From contig JAJTTP010000006.1 in the NCBI GenBank assembly GCA_023313575.1, positions 2,604,001-2,668,000 on the forward strand: a DNA stretch of 64,000 bases, read 5' to 3'. Below the pieces are notes generated by a model. The model searched no databases and was not told where the DNA came from. It was given only the letters and a program-made list of their open reading frames with translations. This DNA comes from Eutypella sp. D-1. Its lineage: Eukaryota; Ascomycota; Sordariomycetes; Xylariales; Diatrypaceae. Position numbers and translations under genes: made by a program. Shown here piece by piece: positions 1 through 11,209 of this stretch; position 1 is the stretch's first letter, and each line of letters opens with the position of its first letter.

Positions 1-1888
1 AAAAGTAAAAAGAGATAGAAAAATACGGGAAAGACACAAGAAGAGAACGAGGAGAAAAAAAAATAAGAGTATACGAACAGATGTCCAATAAGGATCGTCG
101 GCGGGTATGTGTCGCTCCTCAGATAATCTGAAGATGCCTTTCTTGAAGACTAACTTGGAGTCGCTGGCACCCATGGCGGCGAAATCATACCGCTGGCTTC
201 TATGTTAGATAGCCTGAAGCGATAGTTAGGTGGTGAATACTATTTGGCTTCTCGATGGTAGAATGGCAGCAGGATGGCAAGAGAGCAAGCTTTCGTGGAC
301 AGAGTACTAGGTAGGTGTTGCAGGTAACTATGTGATCTTCCAAGATTTGGAAGTTGTACGAAGTGAGTGTGTATGAAGTATGCAGTCAGTAAGTTACTGG
401 AGGGAAGGTTGGAGATAAGAAGTGTACGAAGTAATCTGGTAATGTACCGAAGTATGTAGTTAATGGATGCAAGTCCTAAAGTAGGTAGTCCTTGTTCCCT
501 TTACTTACATAGACCTCTACCTACTTCGGCAACTAAGGTAGAGCTTAGCCTAGAAAGTAGATGCCTGGGATTATTCAATTAATCAGATAACAGGGCTGCA
601 TACAGCTACAAGTATATACTGAGAATATCCAGATACACGGTTGATACAGGTTGATACATAAGCCAGTCTCGGAACCGATGCTAGCCAATCTTAGCAATAT
701 GACGTTGCATCTTTATTTAGGTGTTGATAGTTAGTAGATACCCTACCCGACTTCGTACTTTGTTCTAAATCGTAATTAGATCCATTTAGGTCAGATATAT
801 GAAGTTATTTTGCGTCTATGAATTCGTACGAGTATGGATCCTGATCTAGAAGAATTATATAACCAGAAGAGTAAGAGGGCGGATTATTGTATAGAATTAT
901 TCGTAACGTGAATATTCCACGTTGTCCATGTTTATAGCCTCGTAAGCTTACTGGGGGTATATTGTAGAAACCTGGAGGTAGGTATGATGTGCATGTGCAT
1001 GTACCCTCCCACTAATATAGTACTGGGAAGTTACATCTGCCAATACGGATATAATTTCAAAGTATGGCACTCCGTTGTACTCTCCTATACACCTGGGAAA
1101 GTACAAATATACCTAGGTAGTTCCAAATTGAATATGGTCGAGGCTTTCTAGGTTACCTAGGTACCTAGTTATATAATCCAATTGGAGGAAGGTGAATGGC
1201 TAATATTACTTAGGTAGCACTAGGTACATCTTATAGAAGTGGTCAATGTGTTCTTCTCCTTTTCTTACCCGGTAGGTACTTACTTAGGTACTTAGTGGTA
1301 TAAGTAAACTCAGGCCCGCTTAACCCACGATTTCCAATCAGGGATCTCATCATCCGGGATTCCATCAGGAATTCCATCAGGGATTCTTCTAATCAGGGAC
1401 CTCCAGGGCTGTTCCAATCGAATTTATTTGCTAATCTAGACTTGGCATGCGACATTGATGATTCCGTTGCGACTGGAATAGGTGAAGCAGATATTCCGTC
1501 AAACGGGATTTCTGAACACGTCGCCGCTCCCTTTCCTCTTATGGGTTCCAGTCAGGACAATAAATAAGTCTTTAGAAAAAACTAAATTATATCCATCGAT
1601 GGGGTCAATGGTCATTATTCAGAACCTAGAAACCCACATAAGTGCCTTATCGAGCGAAGTATAACAAACCCCCAAATGCCGGGCCTTCCGAAATATTCGT
1701 CCAACGTCTTAAAGACTAAAACTCAATTCCTCCCGGGAACCCCTCCAACGCAGCCTTTCTCTTAGCTTTTTTTCCTCTGTTTACTCCTTTCGCTTCACCT
1801 AACCATTGATTTCGTCCTTTTTTCTTTCTTTCTTTTTATTATATCAATATCATCAAAAGGGAAGAGAGGACAGGACAGGACAGGAATA
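1..1888. other. Intergenic region upstream of the PQ-loop gene
   Basis: No credible coding frame is visible; the only ATG-started frame (1482-1664, 60 codons) has no recognisable features. The stretch holds several copies of the window-wide TAGGTA/CCTAGG motif (around 1149-1172 and 1271-1297) and a short imperfect tandem repeat at 1335-1400. The last ~150 bases before the gene are strongly C/T-rich on the coding strand, which is usual for promoters and leaders of filamentous fungi. Confidence 0.6.
1335..1400. repeat. Short imperfect tandem repeat
   Basis: Units resembling CCATCAGGGATT recur four to five times with small changes between 1335 and 1400. It lies in non-coding DNA and looks like a decayed minisatellite. 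No function is suggested. Confidence 0.5.
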
Positions 1889-2878
1889 ATGAAAATGGGT
1901 CTTATCGCGACGGTCACCGGCTATGTCGCGCCGATATTTCTAGTCTTCTCGCCCATCCTGTCCTACACCGACCAAGTGATTTCAATGTATCGCAAGAGAT
2001 CGAGCGCCGGTTTCTCCCTGGATATTCCCCTGATAATGCTTGTCGCATCCATATGCAGGTTCGCTTTGCGCCCTTTTTTTTCTTTTCTTCGACCTCGGAC
2101 CGGCCAAACGCTGACCTTTCCGCGAACAGAGTTTTCTATTACCCCGGCGCTCGATACGATACCGCCTTACTCATCCAAGCGATCTGCAATATCCTCGTCC
2201 AGTTAGTGCTGTTGAAGGTCGCTCTCGACTACCGTCCATCACCATCGTCCAAGGGTGGCGAGGCTGCAGTTCCCTTCGCGGGCGCACAAGATGGCCTATC
2301 AGGCGCCCAAAGACCCTACAACTTCTGGCAGTGGCGGTCTAACAGGCCGTACGTCTCTCATATCCCCCCCGACGCGGCGAATCTACCGCGCTTGGCTAAT
2401 CTGGCATACTAGTTACTGGCAATTCCTCGTATATATGGTCATCGTTCTCATCGTGCTCGAGCTGATTCTGTCGCCCTTCGAGACCTTGTATTCCAGTTAC
2501 TCGGGGCTCGTGGGTTACATCGGCTTGTCGGTCGAGGCTACGCTTCCCATCCCGCAGCTAATGACTAATGCGCGCTCACGGTCCTGCAAAGGGATTCGCC
2601 TCTCTCTCTTGGCAAGCTGGATCCTCGGTGATGCCATGAAGATGTACTGGTTCTTTACCTCCCCGACGGAGATACCTTGGTCCTTCAAGCTGTCCGGCAT
2701 GTTTCAGGGCTCCTGCGATCTGATGCTCGGCATCCAGTACCTATTCTATGGGGATGGTCAGGTCACGGCAGTACAGCCGCCACCTTGGTCATACCCGGCC
2801 GCCAAACCTCATGTATCTTTGCTTCCTGTACAGCCATCGTCGGGGAGGACAAGTCCCTTTAGCGAGAAGGCCTTTTAA
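1889..2878 (+). CDS. PQ-loop repeat membrane protein (SLC66A2/ANY1-like)
   Basis: Exons 1889-2058, 2130-2348 and 2413-2878 give a 284-residue protein. Both introns are GT-AG and the joins preserve the frame, restoring ...ASICRVFYYPGARYD... and ...RPYWQFLVYM.... The protein has about seven hydrophobic segments arranged as two PQ-loop units. The first follows FSPILSYTDQVISMYRKRS near residues 20-38. The second contains the clear EATLPIPQLMTN motif and is followed by KGIRLSLLASWILGD. The order and the central NFWQW element resemble fungal homologues of human SLC66A2 (PQLC1) and yeast Any1. From family knowledge, such proteins sit in Golgi/endosomal membranes and affect phospholipid asymmetry together with flippases; transport of a particular substrate is not shown. 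The ATG at 1889 is preceded by a C/T-rich leader and GGACAGGA repeats. The last ~30 residues are polar and low-complexity. Family assignment is firm, exact role inferred. Confidence 0.88.
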
Positions 2879-5368
2879 AATAGAATAATAGACGGATAGA
2901 CAGTAGTCCTACAAGATCATAGGCGAAGCCGAAGTAGTTTAGATCTAGGTATAGTTGAACTCATAGGTGAGTAAAATGAATTTGTAGCATGTTGCTTGTA
3001 AGAGAAGTCTATGGTTTATACTTCGTTTTACAGAGGGGAGGGGAGGGCAGGAATAGATGGGTAAACTTGCCCCTATACGAACTGATGCATATGTCATATT
3101 CCTACATATTCTGGGAAGAAAATCTGCAGTACTCTACGTATAGCACACAGTTGAACTATAAAAAGACCACGATGATGTTATGAAAGGGGGGACGTATCTA
3201 CACTACCAAGACTACATAGCATTTGTTTACTGCATTATGCAACCTCAAGGGGGATGCTTTATGCTGTGCCTCTGAGACATTATACTAACCGGGTTATGCA
3301 AGTAATCAATGCATAAACCAGCATGGGCCTCGAGTCACCCCTGAACCTGAGCCGCCACTTACATAGTACTAGGGCTGGCTTGGCATTCATGATTGGTTGC
3401 GCATCCGCGTTCCTGGACGTGTACGTGCTTTTCAGAAACGTGAATAGGTACATCTCATCGTCCTATCTTTCTACCTGAGGCAGAATCGGAATTGATGATG
3501 TGCTTGAAAAAAAGAAGTCAGTGAAAAAATTCACATCACGCAGACAGCTACGAGGTTTATGGAGCCAAGTGCTTCCTGTCTTTGTGGCTTTCAAAGTGAA
3601 ACGATCAGCTCTGCTGCTCGAAGTCACTCGTCACAGCTGTTCACGCTCTTTGCTCAAGTTTAGAGGCTGAAAACCCTCCTGCCCATCGTTAACAACCACC
3701 ACTCTGCCCCCCTCCCCCTTTAACACTTGATATTATATAGTCGCTCCCTTATGCTCTTCGCAGACAAGTCACATACTCACCTGGCTTCAACTACATTGTC
3801 TCTATTATCAGTAGGAATTGTTGCCTTAGCCCATCCATTAGCTTAGTACGCCCCCTATTCTAAACGAACCTAAGCAGAACCGGCTTCAGGATCCTTTTTC
3901 ACACACGGTTTTTATCAGTATAGTGAGTAATCACCCAGTGATGAGCTGCATGAAGTTTTCTTGAGGGAGCTATTCATGATCATAAGCATACCTGGCTTAA
4001 CCTGACAGGAAAAGCTAAGTGAAGACGGACTATGAATATTATAGGGGGGATATTCAATGCTCGCTCTCATCTCATAACTAATTTATTGATATCAAATAGC
4101 TACTGCATCCCGCTTTCTTACATACTTCCAAACATATACTTCTATCACTATATACCAGAGTAGGTACCTTTTTGACTGCCTCTTAAGCCTCCCAAGACCT
4201 GCACTCCCCAACACCGGACTTCTCTGACCTGATCTTTCCCATCACATCTTAACATCACACTTCACTTCCCCAGACACCAAACAACACCTCAGAACTCGGG
4301 ACATTCCAATTAAGGTATCTAGTGGGTGTCTACATATAGCATCAAGCTTTACCCCCACCTTCGAGAACCCAAGCTCACTTATCCCCCCAACAAGCAGCCA
4401 CTGCAATTTCATCAAACAAGAACCTGGTAAGTGTATGATTGAGTATAGTCATCGAGATACTGCTACCAAGATTGTCTGCATATATAAGGCAGACACTCAT
4501 GCGTGTATCTTCCTCGTCCTGGCTGTGCCTGCCCCAGCTGCCTTCTCTATCTTCTCAGGCAGTTGTATCACCAAGTCCGCTACCTAAGCAATATCCCTCA
4601 TCCATGCTGTGAAAACCATCAGCAAACATTAAGAAGCCACAATTTTTTGATACACTTAACTTTTACAGTATACATTCAGCAGCTCATGTACCTTCCTCAA
4701 TCCAGCACAAATCTCCTCTGCCCATTAAAACATCCAATTTCACACCCCATCCTAAGTCACCTACCATATACAGCCCTTCTACCCCAAGTCTTCCCTCTAT
4801 GATCTCTGGTCAACGGTCTCTGACTGATAGTTATTCTGACATACAATAGTCATCCTCTTCTAGATATCTCATTACAAGCCACTACCTATCAAGTCCAGCC
4901 TCAACAACATTCAGTCTTACTCTCCATAAGGTAAGTGTCTCCCATACAAGAGGCATCATGTCCTATGCTTGATCTCTATGCTACCCACTGCTATCCGGCA
5001 CCAGTCTGTACTCGGTCTTTCCTTCTACTCGACAGGTTCCTTCCAGATCTAGCTTTCCTCAATATGCTTACAAGAGAAGTTTGATAATTCTACACTTCTT
5101 TCCCATCTCCAACTTCCACCTCTACTACTTATTCCCCTCTTTCCTCTGCCTACCCACATAGGACAATCTCACTATCTAGGCAGCCACATCTTAGCACACC
5201 ACATCTAAACCACCCATCATCCTCTCTGCATTACTTTCTATCTCTATTACCATCTACACATTCAAGCTTTACCTTGACTCATCTCCATACAACTCACCAA
5301 GACCACCAAGCTCTGATTCGACGATCTAACAATCCGCACTCCAGCTAACAACAGCAACAGCAGCAACC
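2879..5368. other. Long intergenic region / probable intron-containing leader
   Basis: No gene is recognised. From about 4100 to 5300 the + strand is very rich in C and T with few G, as in long 5' leaders of regulatory genes in Pezizomycotina. Consensus-like donors occur at 4427 (CTG|GTAAGTG) and 4931 (AAG|GTAAGTG), and pyrimidine-preceded acceptors occur downstream (for example CGACAG near 5036), so one or more introns in the 5' leader of the 5369 gene are possible. The open frame at 4503-4802 follows this base bias and is not accepted as a gene. Confidence 0.5.
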
Positions 5369-6867
5369 ATGCCTCCTGCCAACAAGACCAACTTCAAGAC
5401 CTACGAGGCACAGACCCGCCTCCTGGCGGCGGTCATCGCCACCAACAAGGGCATCAAACTCGACTTCAAAGGTAAGAGCAAGCGGAAGTTTCATATATCT
5501 CTAGTGTCTTTTCTGCCACTGCCAGCATCATCTCCGAGATAAGCTTCAGTTGCATGGCGATATTGAAACTCATCACCCCCCCCCCCCTCGCACCTCACTA
5601 TTACCGGCACATCCGTCCCTGGAGGTACCCAGGAGCATGTGCTGTCCTGTGTTTTTATGTGCGGCAAGTTTGAAATATGTAGATTCTGATGGGAAACGTA
5701 CCAGCGATCGCGGAATATGTAGGCGGGGGCGTAACGCCCAGCTCGGTGGACCACCGCCTCCGTCCGCTCAAGCAGCTCGCTAAGATGCAGGACGCCGCCC
5801 TAAGCAAAAACAAAGACCCAGGCGAGCTGCCGGTGGAGAAGAACGGTAGGGCCGCTGCTCTTATCTCCTGCCCATCCCGTCCCTCGATGGTCTCTTACTA
5901 CACCACATCTTGACCTTGCGTAGCCTCTACATGGACATACCTACTCACATTACACCTATACCCAACCCATGATGATGTTCACGTCACCACTCTTGTCTGC
6001 CCGTGCCACCACACTGAGCATACTTGCACTTGCCCACCTTTCCTTCCTCGTCCCACACATGACCCACTATGCTATACACACAAGCACATCTCCACAGACA
6101 CACATATATCTGTCGCTGATATAGACTAACATGGCCTCCTTCCCACAGAGATCCAAAAGATGTATGGCGAGTCCACGCCCGCAGGTCTGGAGTGGCAGTT
6201 CCGCGACATCAAGAAGTTGGCCAAGGCGCAGCAGGAGGCCGTTAGCAAGGGCGAGTCGCCGGCCGGCGTTATGAGCAACGGCGGCGGCGGAGCCACGACG
6301 CCTTCCTCGCGCGGGCTGAACGCCTCGACGCCCGGCTCGCGGGCCAGCAAGGCGGGCTCCACCCGCACTACCACGCCGACGCCGGCTTCATCGCGCACCC
6401 GTAGCGCGGGCACCAAGCGCAAGCAGACCGGCGCGTACGCCAACACCACCAGCACCTTCGCGGTGGACGACGGCTCCTTTGAGGACGACAGCGAGTACGA
6501 CCCCAGAGAGACCGAAGAGACGCCCACAGGCCGCAAGAAGAAGCAGAAGCAGGCTAAGTACCCGTCTGCTAGCGGCGCCGGCGCGGCCCCCATTGCCTTC
6601 ACGCCCGCGACGGCCTCGAGTGGCCGGAAAGGCGCCGGTGGCGGCAACGACACTATCACAATTGACGACGACGATATCGACGACGAGATTCGCGCCATGG
6701 GCGGCGCATCCGCGTGTTTCCAGCCCGTCAAGAATGAGCCGGTGCCGGAGATAGCAGCGGAGGAGATGGACCCCACGGCTGGCGCCGCCCTCTTCGGTAA
6801 TGGCAGCGGTCACGACGATGACTCCTATGGCCACCAGGACTGGGACCTCGCGGGCGGTGAGGCCTAA
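5369..6867 (+). CDS. Unrecognised nuclear-type protein with two tandem ~40-residue modules
   Basis: Exons 5369-5471, 5705-5845 and 6149-6867 give 320 residues. All splice borders are GT-AG and in phase. I do not recognise a named family. The N-terminal half is two tandem copies of one module. Copy 1 (about residues 33-75) reads AIAEYVGGGVTPSSVDHRLR, then PLKQLAKMQ. Copy 2 (about 82-122) reads EIQKMYGESTPAGLEWQFRD, then IKKLAKAQ. Shared features are a short helix, a TP turn, an H/W-x-(L/F)-R helix, then LAK(M/A)Q. Each copy sits largely on its own exon, with the second intron between them. The spacing resembles a small helix-turn-helix or SANT-like fold, but that is inference. The remainder is low-complexity: Ser/Thr/Pro-rich, a basic RKKKQKQAK stretch suggestive of nuclear import, and an acidic TIDDDDIDDE segment. 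This composition suggests a chromatin or transcription protein. Introns 1 and 2 are ~230 and ~300 nt. Confidence 0.82.
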
Positions 6868-9144
6868 CTGTGGCTCTCTACCTCACCACTGGCTCTGGGA
6901 CATGATAAGGAGAAGGCATTCTCTCCCTCTCCGTGACATCTTTCCCTACCCTAGCCTGAGGAAGAGTTTTCTGTCTTCTACAAGGACTTTTCATCCCATC
7001 TCGTCACATACTACACAGACCACTCCACAGCCATAGCCACGCATATACAAAAACCAGCTCGCTTTCAATACCTGGCCCAAGTTTTTCATCTACTCTCCCC
7101 CCGTTTCGTAAAAAGAAAAAGAGAAAAAAAAGGAACGAAAAGTTTTGGTTTTTTTTTCTATCCATTCGCTGGGACAGGATAAGGAGGTTACCCAACTGGA
7201 CACACACGGCCTTTGTCAAAGGCGCACACGGCACGAAATAGACAACGACGATTACGAGACTTGGCGCCCTCCTATCAGCAGGGCGAGAAGAGATTTATCA
7301 TTTCCTTCTTCTCCAAAGTCATTTTTGCGAATCATCTATCGGTTTCCATTTCTCTCTTTTCAGGTCTCGCATAAACGGTCTCTGCGTTATCATGATGATA
7401 TGTCCGAGGAGGAAGGTTTGAGATTCGGGATACAATCATCGCCATCTCGCCAGGGCAACTTGGCCACCTCTGATATCCCCTCCTTACACAAGGGAACGGG
7501 AAAGGGATAGACATCCAGGTGACATCGGACACTCGACATTTACCTAGCTAGCTCATTTACGGCCTGAAAATAATATTTCATCCTTGCTCCTGCGTTGCAT
7601 TACACGAACATCTGGCCAAGCAAGCAAGTTAGTTCCCCAATCCGGGGCTTCGACCCGCCCCTCGCCGTTCGTTGTTTACGGGGCCCGCGTACGACGAAGG
7701 TCCCATCTATCGACCGCTCTGCTCTGGTTTCTAGCATAGCCATCCGGTCTCGGGGCATCAACCCCACTACGACGACGACCAAGTCCTGCCTTCCATCCTA
7801 TCTCACCTACCAGTTGTTCATCTGGTTTCCGGTCCGGAGGGAATCTCCACTTCGATCATGAAGTGAAGTCTTCCTTTCCTAGTCCAGATCGGGCTCCTCA
7901 GTCCCTTACCAATTGACCGCGTTTCCGTCCTTTGTACTCATATGATCGGTCACATCGACAGGGGCAATAGCAGACATCGCCCATGCACCCCGGCACCCAA
8001 AGGAGCAGGTGACTGGACCAAGGGGTGGGGTCGAATAAGAGGAGGAAGAGGAGGACGAGGGTGTATAATGGTCTCTGATGTCGCGATGGAATTCTATTCA
8101 TTTTCCTTTTCCTTTTTTTCGTTGGACTTTTATCGTTCCCGTTCTCGGTTTCCGGTCAGTTTGCGATGATTTTTTCTTTTCCCCAAAAGTTTTCTAAGCC
8201 TTGTCTCAACCCTCTCCCCCACTCTGACATCTACCATATCCCGTCCTTGCCATCTCGCAGGTTGACGCCAAGTCTCGGACGAAGGCTGGAGGGGGTAGGG
8301 AAGGGGGCGCAGGGCAGGAAGGAGGAGGTCTTGCTGGGTGAGTTGAGACCACGGCTGTCTTAGCCAGATGGATGAATGAATGGATGGACAGACAGTGAGC
8401 TAGCCCCATGCCTCAGTATCTACGCAAGTTACCCCCCCTAGGTAGTTTAGTCTCGGTACACAACTCCTCTCCCTACTTACTTAGGTTAGTAGGAAGAGGA
8501 GTGGGCGGGTGCGTTGAGTTAGTGAACTGAATACAGTGCGCAACTTTGATTTCAAGTTCCGTTCTCTTTCGCTTGCATACCGTACATGACATGTCATTCA
8601 AGAGCCTATGAATCTGATGGTGCTCTATCGTAGCTTACCCACCCCGTGCCCGGACTATAGCGGCGCCGTAAGCGCTCCATGTGTTGAAAGCAAGGTCTGA
8701 GATGAGGTATCACAATAGGTGTCCTAGGCCACTATTCTGTCATTCACCGAATGACCTCCACCTGCCGGCACCTTCTATCAGAACCGTGCCGTGGCACATG
8801 TACGTATGGGGTTGGTTTGGGTTGCGACAGCTTGGCGATCCTGGTTGAAAGCCGGATGGGTCATTGAATGAAGCTCTTTGAGACGCGTCCGGTTTGTCTC
8901 AGGTCGTGCATGGTGGGCGCACGCTGAGGTGGTCAGGATGGCAGTCACCTGGATACGTTCATCCGTTGGATGTTCTGACTGTATATACGCTTTTCGATGC
9001 TATCTAGTAGGTCGATATCTATATTCCAGATTTCTAGCTCCAACCCCCTTTTTTTCGTCGTTAAAGCACTCATGCTTCGATCCTCTACGCTCCCAGTACC
9101 AGGACCTCCAGTTCTCTAGTTTAGTAGCTACTATTTTCTACACG
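6868..9144. other. Intergenic region, no gene recognised
   Basis: This should contain the 3' end of the 5369 gene and the promoter of the 9145 element. Open frames at 7145-7510, 7595-7861 and 7942-8169 show no motif and are pyrimidine- or purine-biased; I do not accept them. Short runs of T and A around 7110-7160 could be part of the 3' untranslated region. Confidence 0.5.
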
Positions 9145-10631
9145 ATGTCAATTTGGACAGAGCCAACTCTGAGTTCGGTTGCGGTGCAATTCTGGGAAAT
9201 CGACTCAATTTCCGATGATTCAAGGGATGTTAGCGCTCTATTGGAAGGCCTTGCTAAGCGAGATTCTCGGTTCCTTTTCATCCAAGAGTCATTTGACGAG
9301 TTTCTCCATGGAGAATTCTGGCTACACGAGGCCGCAACGCTGCTGGAAGATGCCCTTTGCAACATACTAGGGCGTGGTGAAATGCGTGTTCCTAATCAGA
9401 GAAGATATCGTAGCACCGTCCAGGAGGACCACTACTATCGATATTTATCTATTATTCTTGATGACATCGTTAGCACCGCGATCTATGAGCTTCTCAACGT
9501 ATTCGACACTGACATCACCCTTGGACAAGCTCGAAGGGTAGATAGAAGCCTAGGAGAGAACGTCGGTCTCTTGAAAGCTTTGTATGAGAAGTCGAAGGAG
9601 CTAGTACCGCAGCCAGCAAATACCATACCTCCCAACGATTCGACTTCAAGTTCTGAAGAGCGACACCACTACCGATACCAAAACCGCCTCGAGTTGTCGA
9701 ACATCCGGGTCCTGTGTATACATCCCGGTCTTGAAAACAACCCTATAGAGTGCCGGTTAGAAAAGCGCAGTCTTGATACCGACGAGATTGAAGAAGCTCT
9801 ATCCTACATCTGGGGTGAACCTATCTCTTTAACGAGGTTATCACAGTTGACGGAAACCCATTCCGTATAACCACGAACCTAAAGAATATTCTTCACAGCT
9901 GGTCCTAGACGTGAGAGAAAATGGCCCCACAGATTTATTGCAGGTCTTACGAGGGTTTGTTCGTCAGAATTAATTGCTTTGTCTGAGCTGGACATAGCCG
10001 AAAGGTTGCTAGAGAAACTAATGAATGATATCAGGTCCAACAGGCAATGCTACAATAAGTGACAGGGCTGTAAGAGAGTCAAGTAATCCAAAGGGGGTGA
10101 GATCAGGTGAACAGTGTCAGATACCGACATCTCGAAATAACACTTATGGAATTCAAGCTAAATGCTCTAGGTAAAAAGTGGGAAACTCCACCTCCAATAT
10201 GGAAGTTTGAGAATCTGTCCGTCCCACTCCCAAACATCGATGACATCGTGGAGCTTATCATCTTGGGTTCACCTCTATGGAAAGCTCTCCGCGAACATCG
10301 CGATGATGTTACCAGAGAGTTCCTGATCGTGGTCCTCCTCGGAATTTCCGGGACGTACATATTTGCTACAACGAATGGGATCGTAGGACTTGCCACAGCA
10401 CCGGCACGAAAAGGTGATATACTCGCCATTATCCACCAATACCCCGCCTACGTGATTCTCAGGGAGACAAAGCATAATCAGGGCAGCGCATCACAGGGTA
10501 CGCAAAAGCATCAGAAGGTTGCACGCGCGGCGATCACAGGAACCCTGGAGAAGATGAAAGCTCGAATAGACGAAGGCCCTCAAGAGTCAGCTCTTCCAGA
10601 TCATCTAAACACCCATGTACATAAATTTTGA
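9145..10631 (+). pseudogene. Disrupted HET-domain (heterokaryon incompatibility) gene
   Basis: From ATG 9145 an open frame runs to 9870 and encodes an unrecognised helical N-terminal region of ~200 residues. It reaches the first HET motif, EEALSYIWGEP, at about 9789-9822. Here the frame breaks: a shift near 9830-9840 into another frame continues the HET pattern as EVITVDGNPF then RITTNLKNIL, which ends at a stop at about 9907. Conserved later HET motifs (W-x-D-x-x-C-I-N-Q, the RxWxxQE segment) are missing. Coding signal resumes at about 10107-10631 and contains FATTNGIVGLATAP and ILAIIHQYPAYVILRE, which match the C-terminal element of HET proteins. So the core of the domain is deleted or scrambled and at least one frameshift separates the two halves. 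HET proteins trigger incompatibility cell death in filamentous fungi; this copy should be inactive. Confidence 0.75.
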
Positions 10632-11209
10632 TATTCGGGCACTTGCTGTTCTACGTACTCCTTTGTACCAATTTACCAAATCAACCATGTCCGTTGTCGA
10701 GCAGGGCTCTTTGCAGTATAGTTCTACACGTTCTTAGCCACAAGAATCCCGAGTTGATGGTTCAAACTACGTCGTATAATAACACGGCAGTATGAAATTT
10801 TTCGATAACTAGATATAATTATTGAGGACATTAGTCATTAGTTAAGAGGACCTGAAAACATGGTAATGAACAAGTCCCCCTTGGCCCGGCCAGAAACACT
10901 GCGATAACATCTGTGTGCGGCTCCCTGGGACGTGCCATGCTGCAAAATGCGCATATCTCCGGATGGCTTCCCAAGGCGACGCATAAAACAAGTGAAGCGG
11001 ACGAGAAGAAAAAAGAGCCGACGAGGATTCAATGTTCTACCACGTAGGTAACCCGATATTGATTACATACATTCAACTTAGCATACATACACATATACAT
11101 GTACAGTTTTTGTTGCGGCCCCTGCTCCCAAGGCTGACCAACCACCTAACCTAACCCAATGCAACCCAACGCAGCTCAAACAAACAAGACCGCCCAGCCC
11201 CGACCTCCT
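10632..11209. other. Intergenic region between HET pseudogene and MET12
   Basis: No gene is seen. It holds the 3' flank of the HET pseudogene and, on the minus strand, the 3' untranslated region of the MET12 gene. The open frame at 10838-11032 (minus) has no recognisable features. Confidence 0.5.

Noticed and set aside
6126..6776. Open frame of 216 codons on the minus strand
   Set aside because: Antisense to exon 3 of the 5369 gene, Ala/Ser/Val-rich, no domain.
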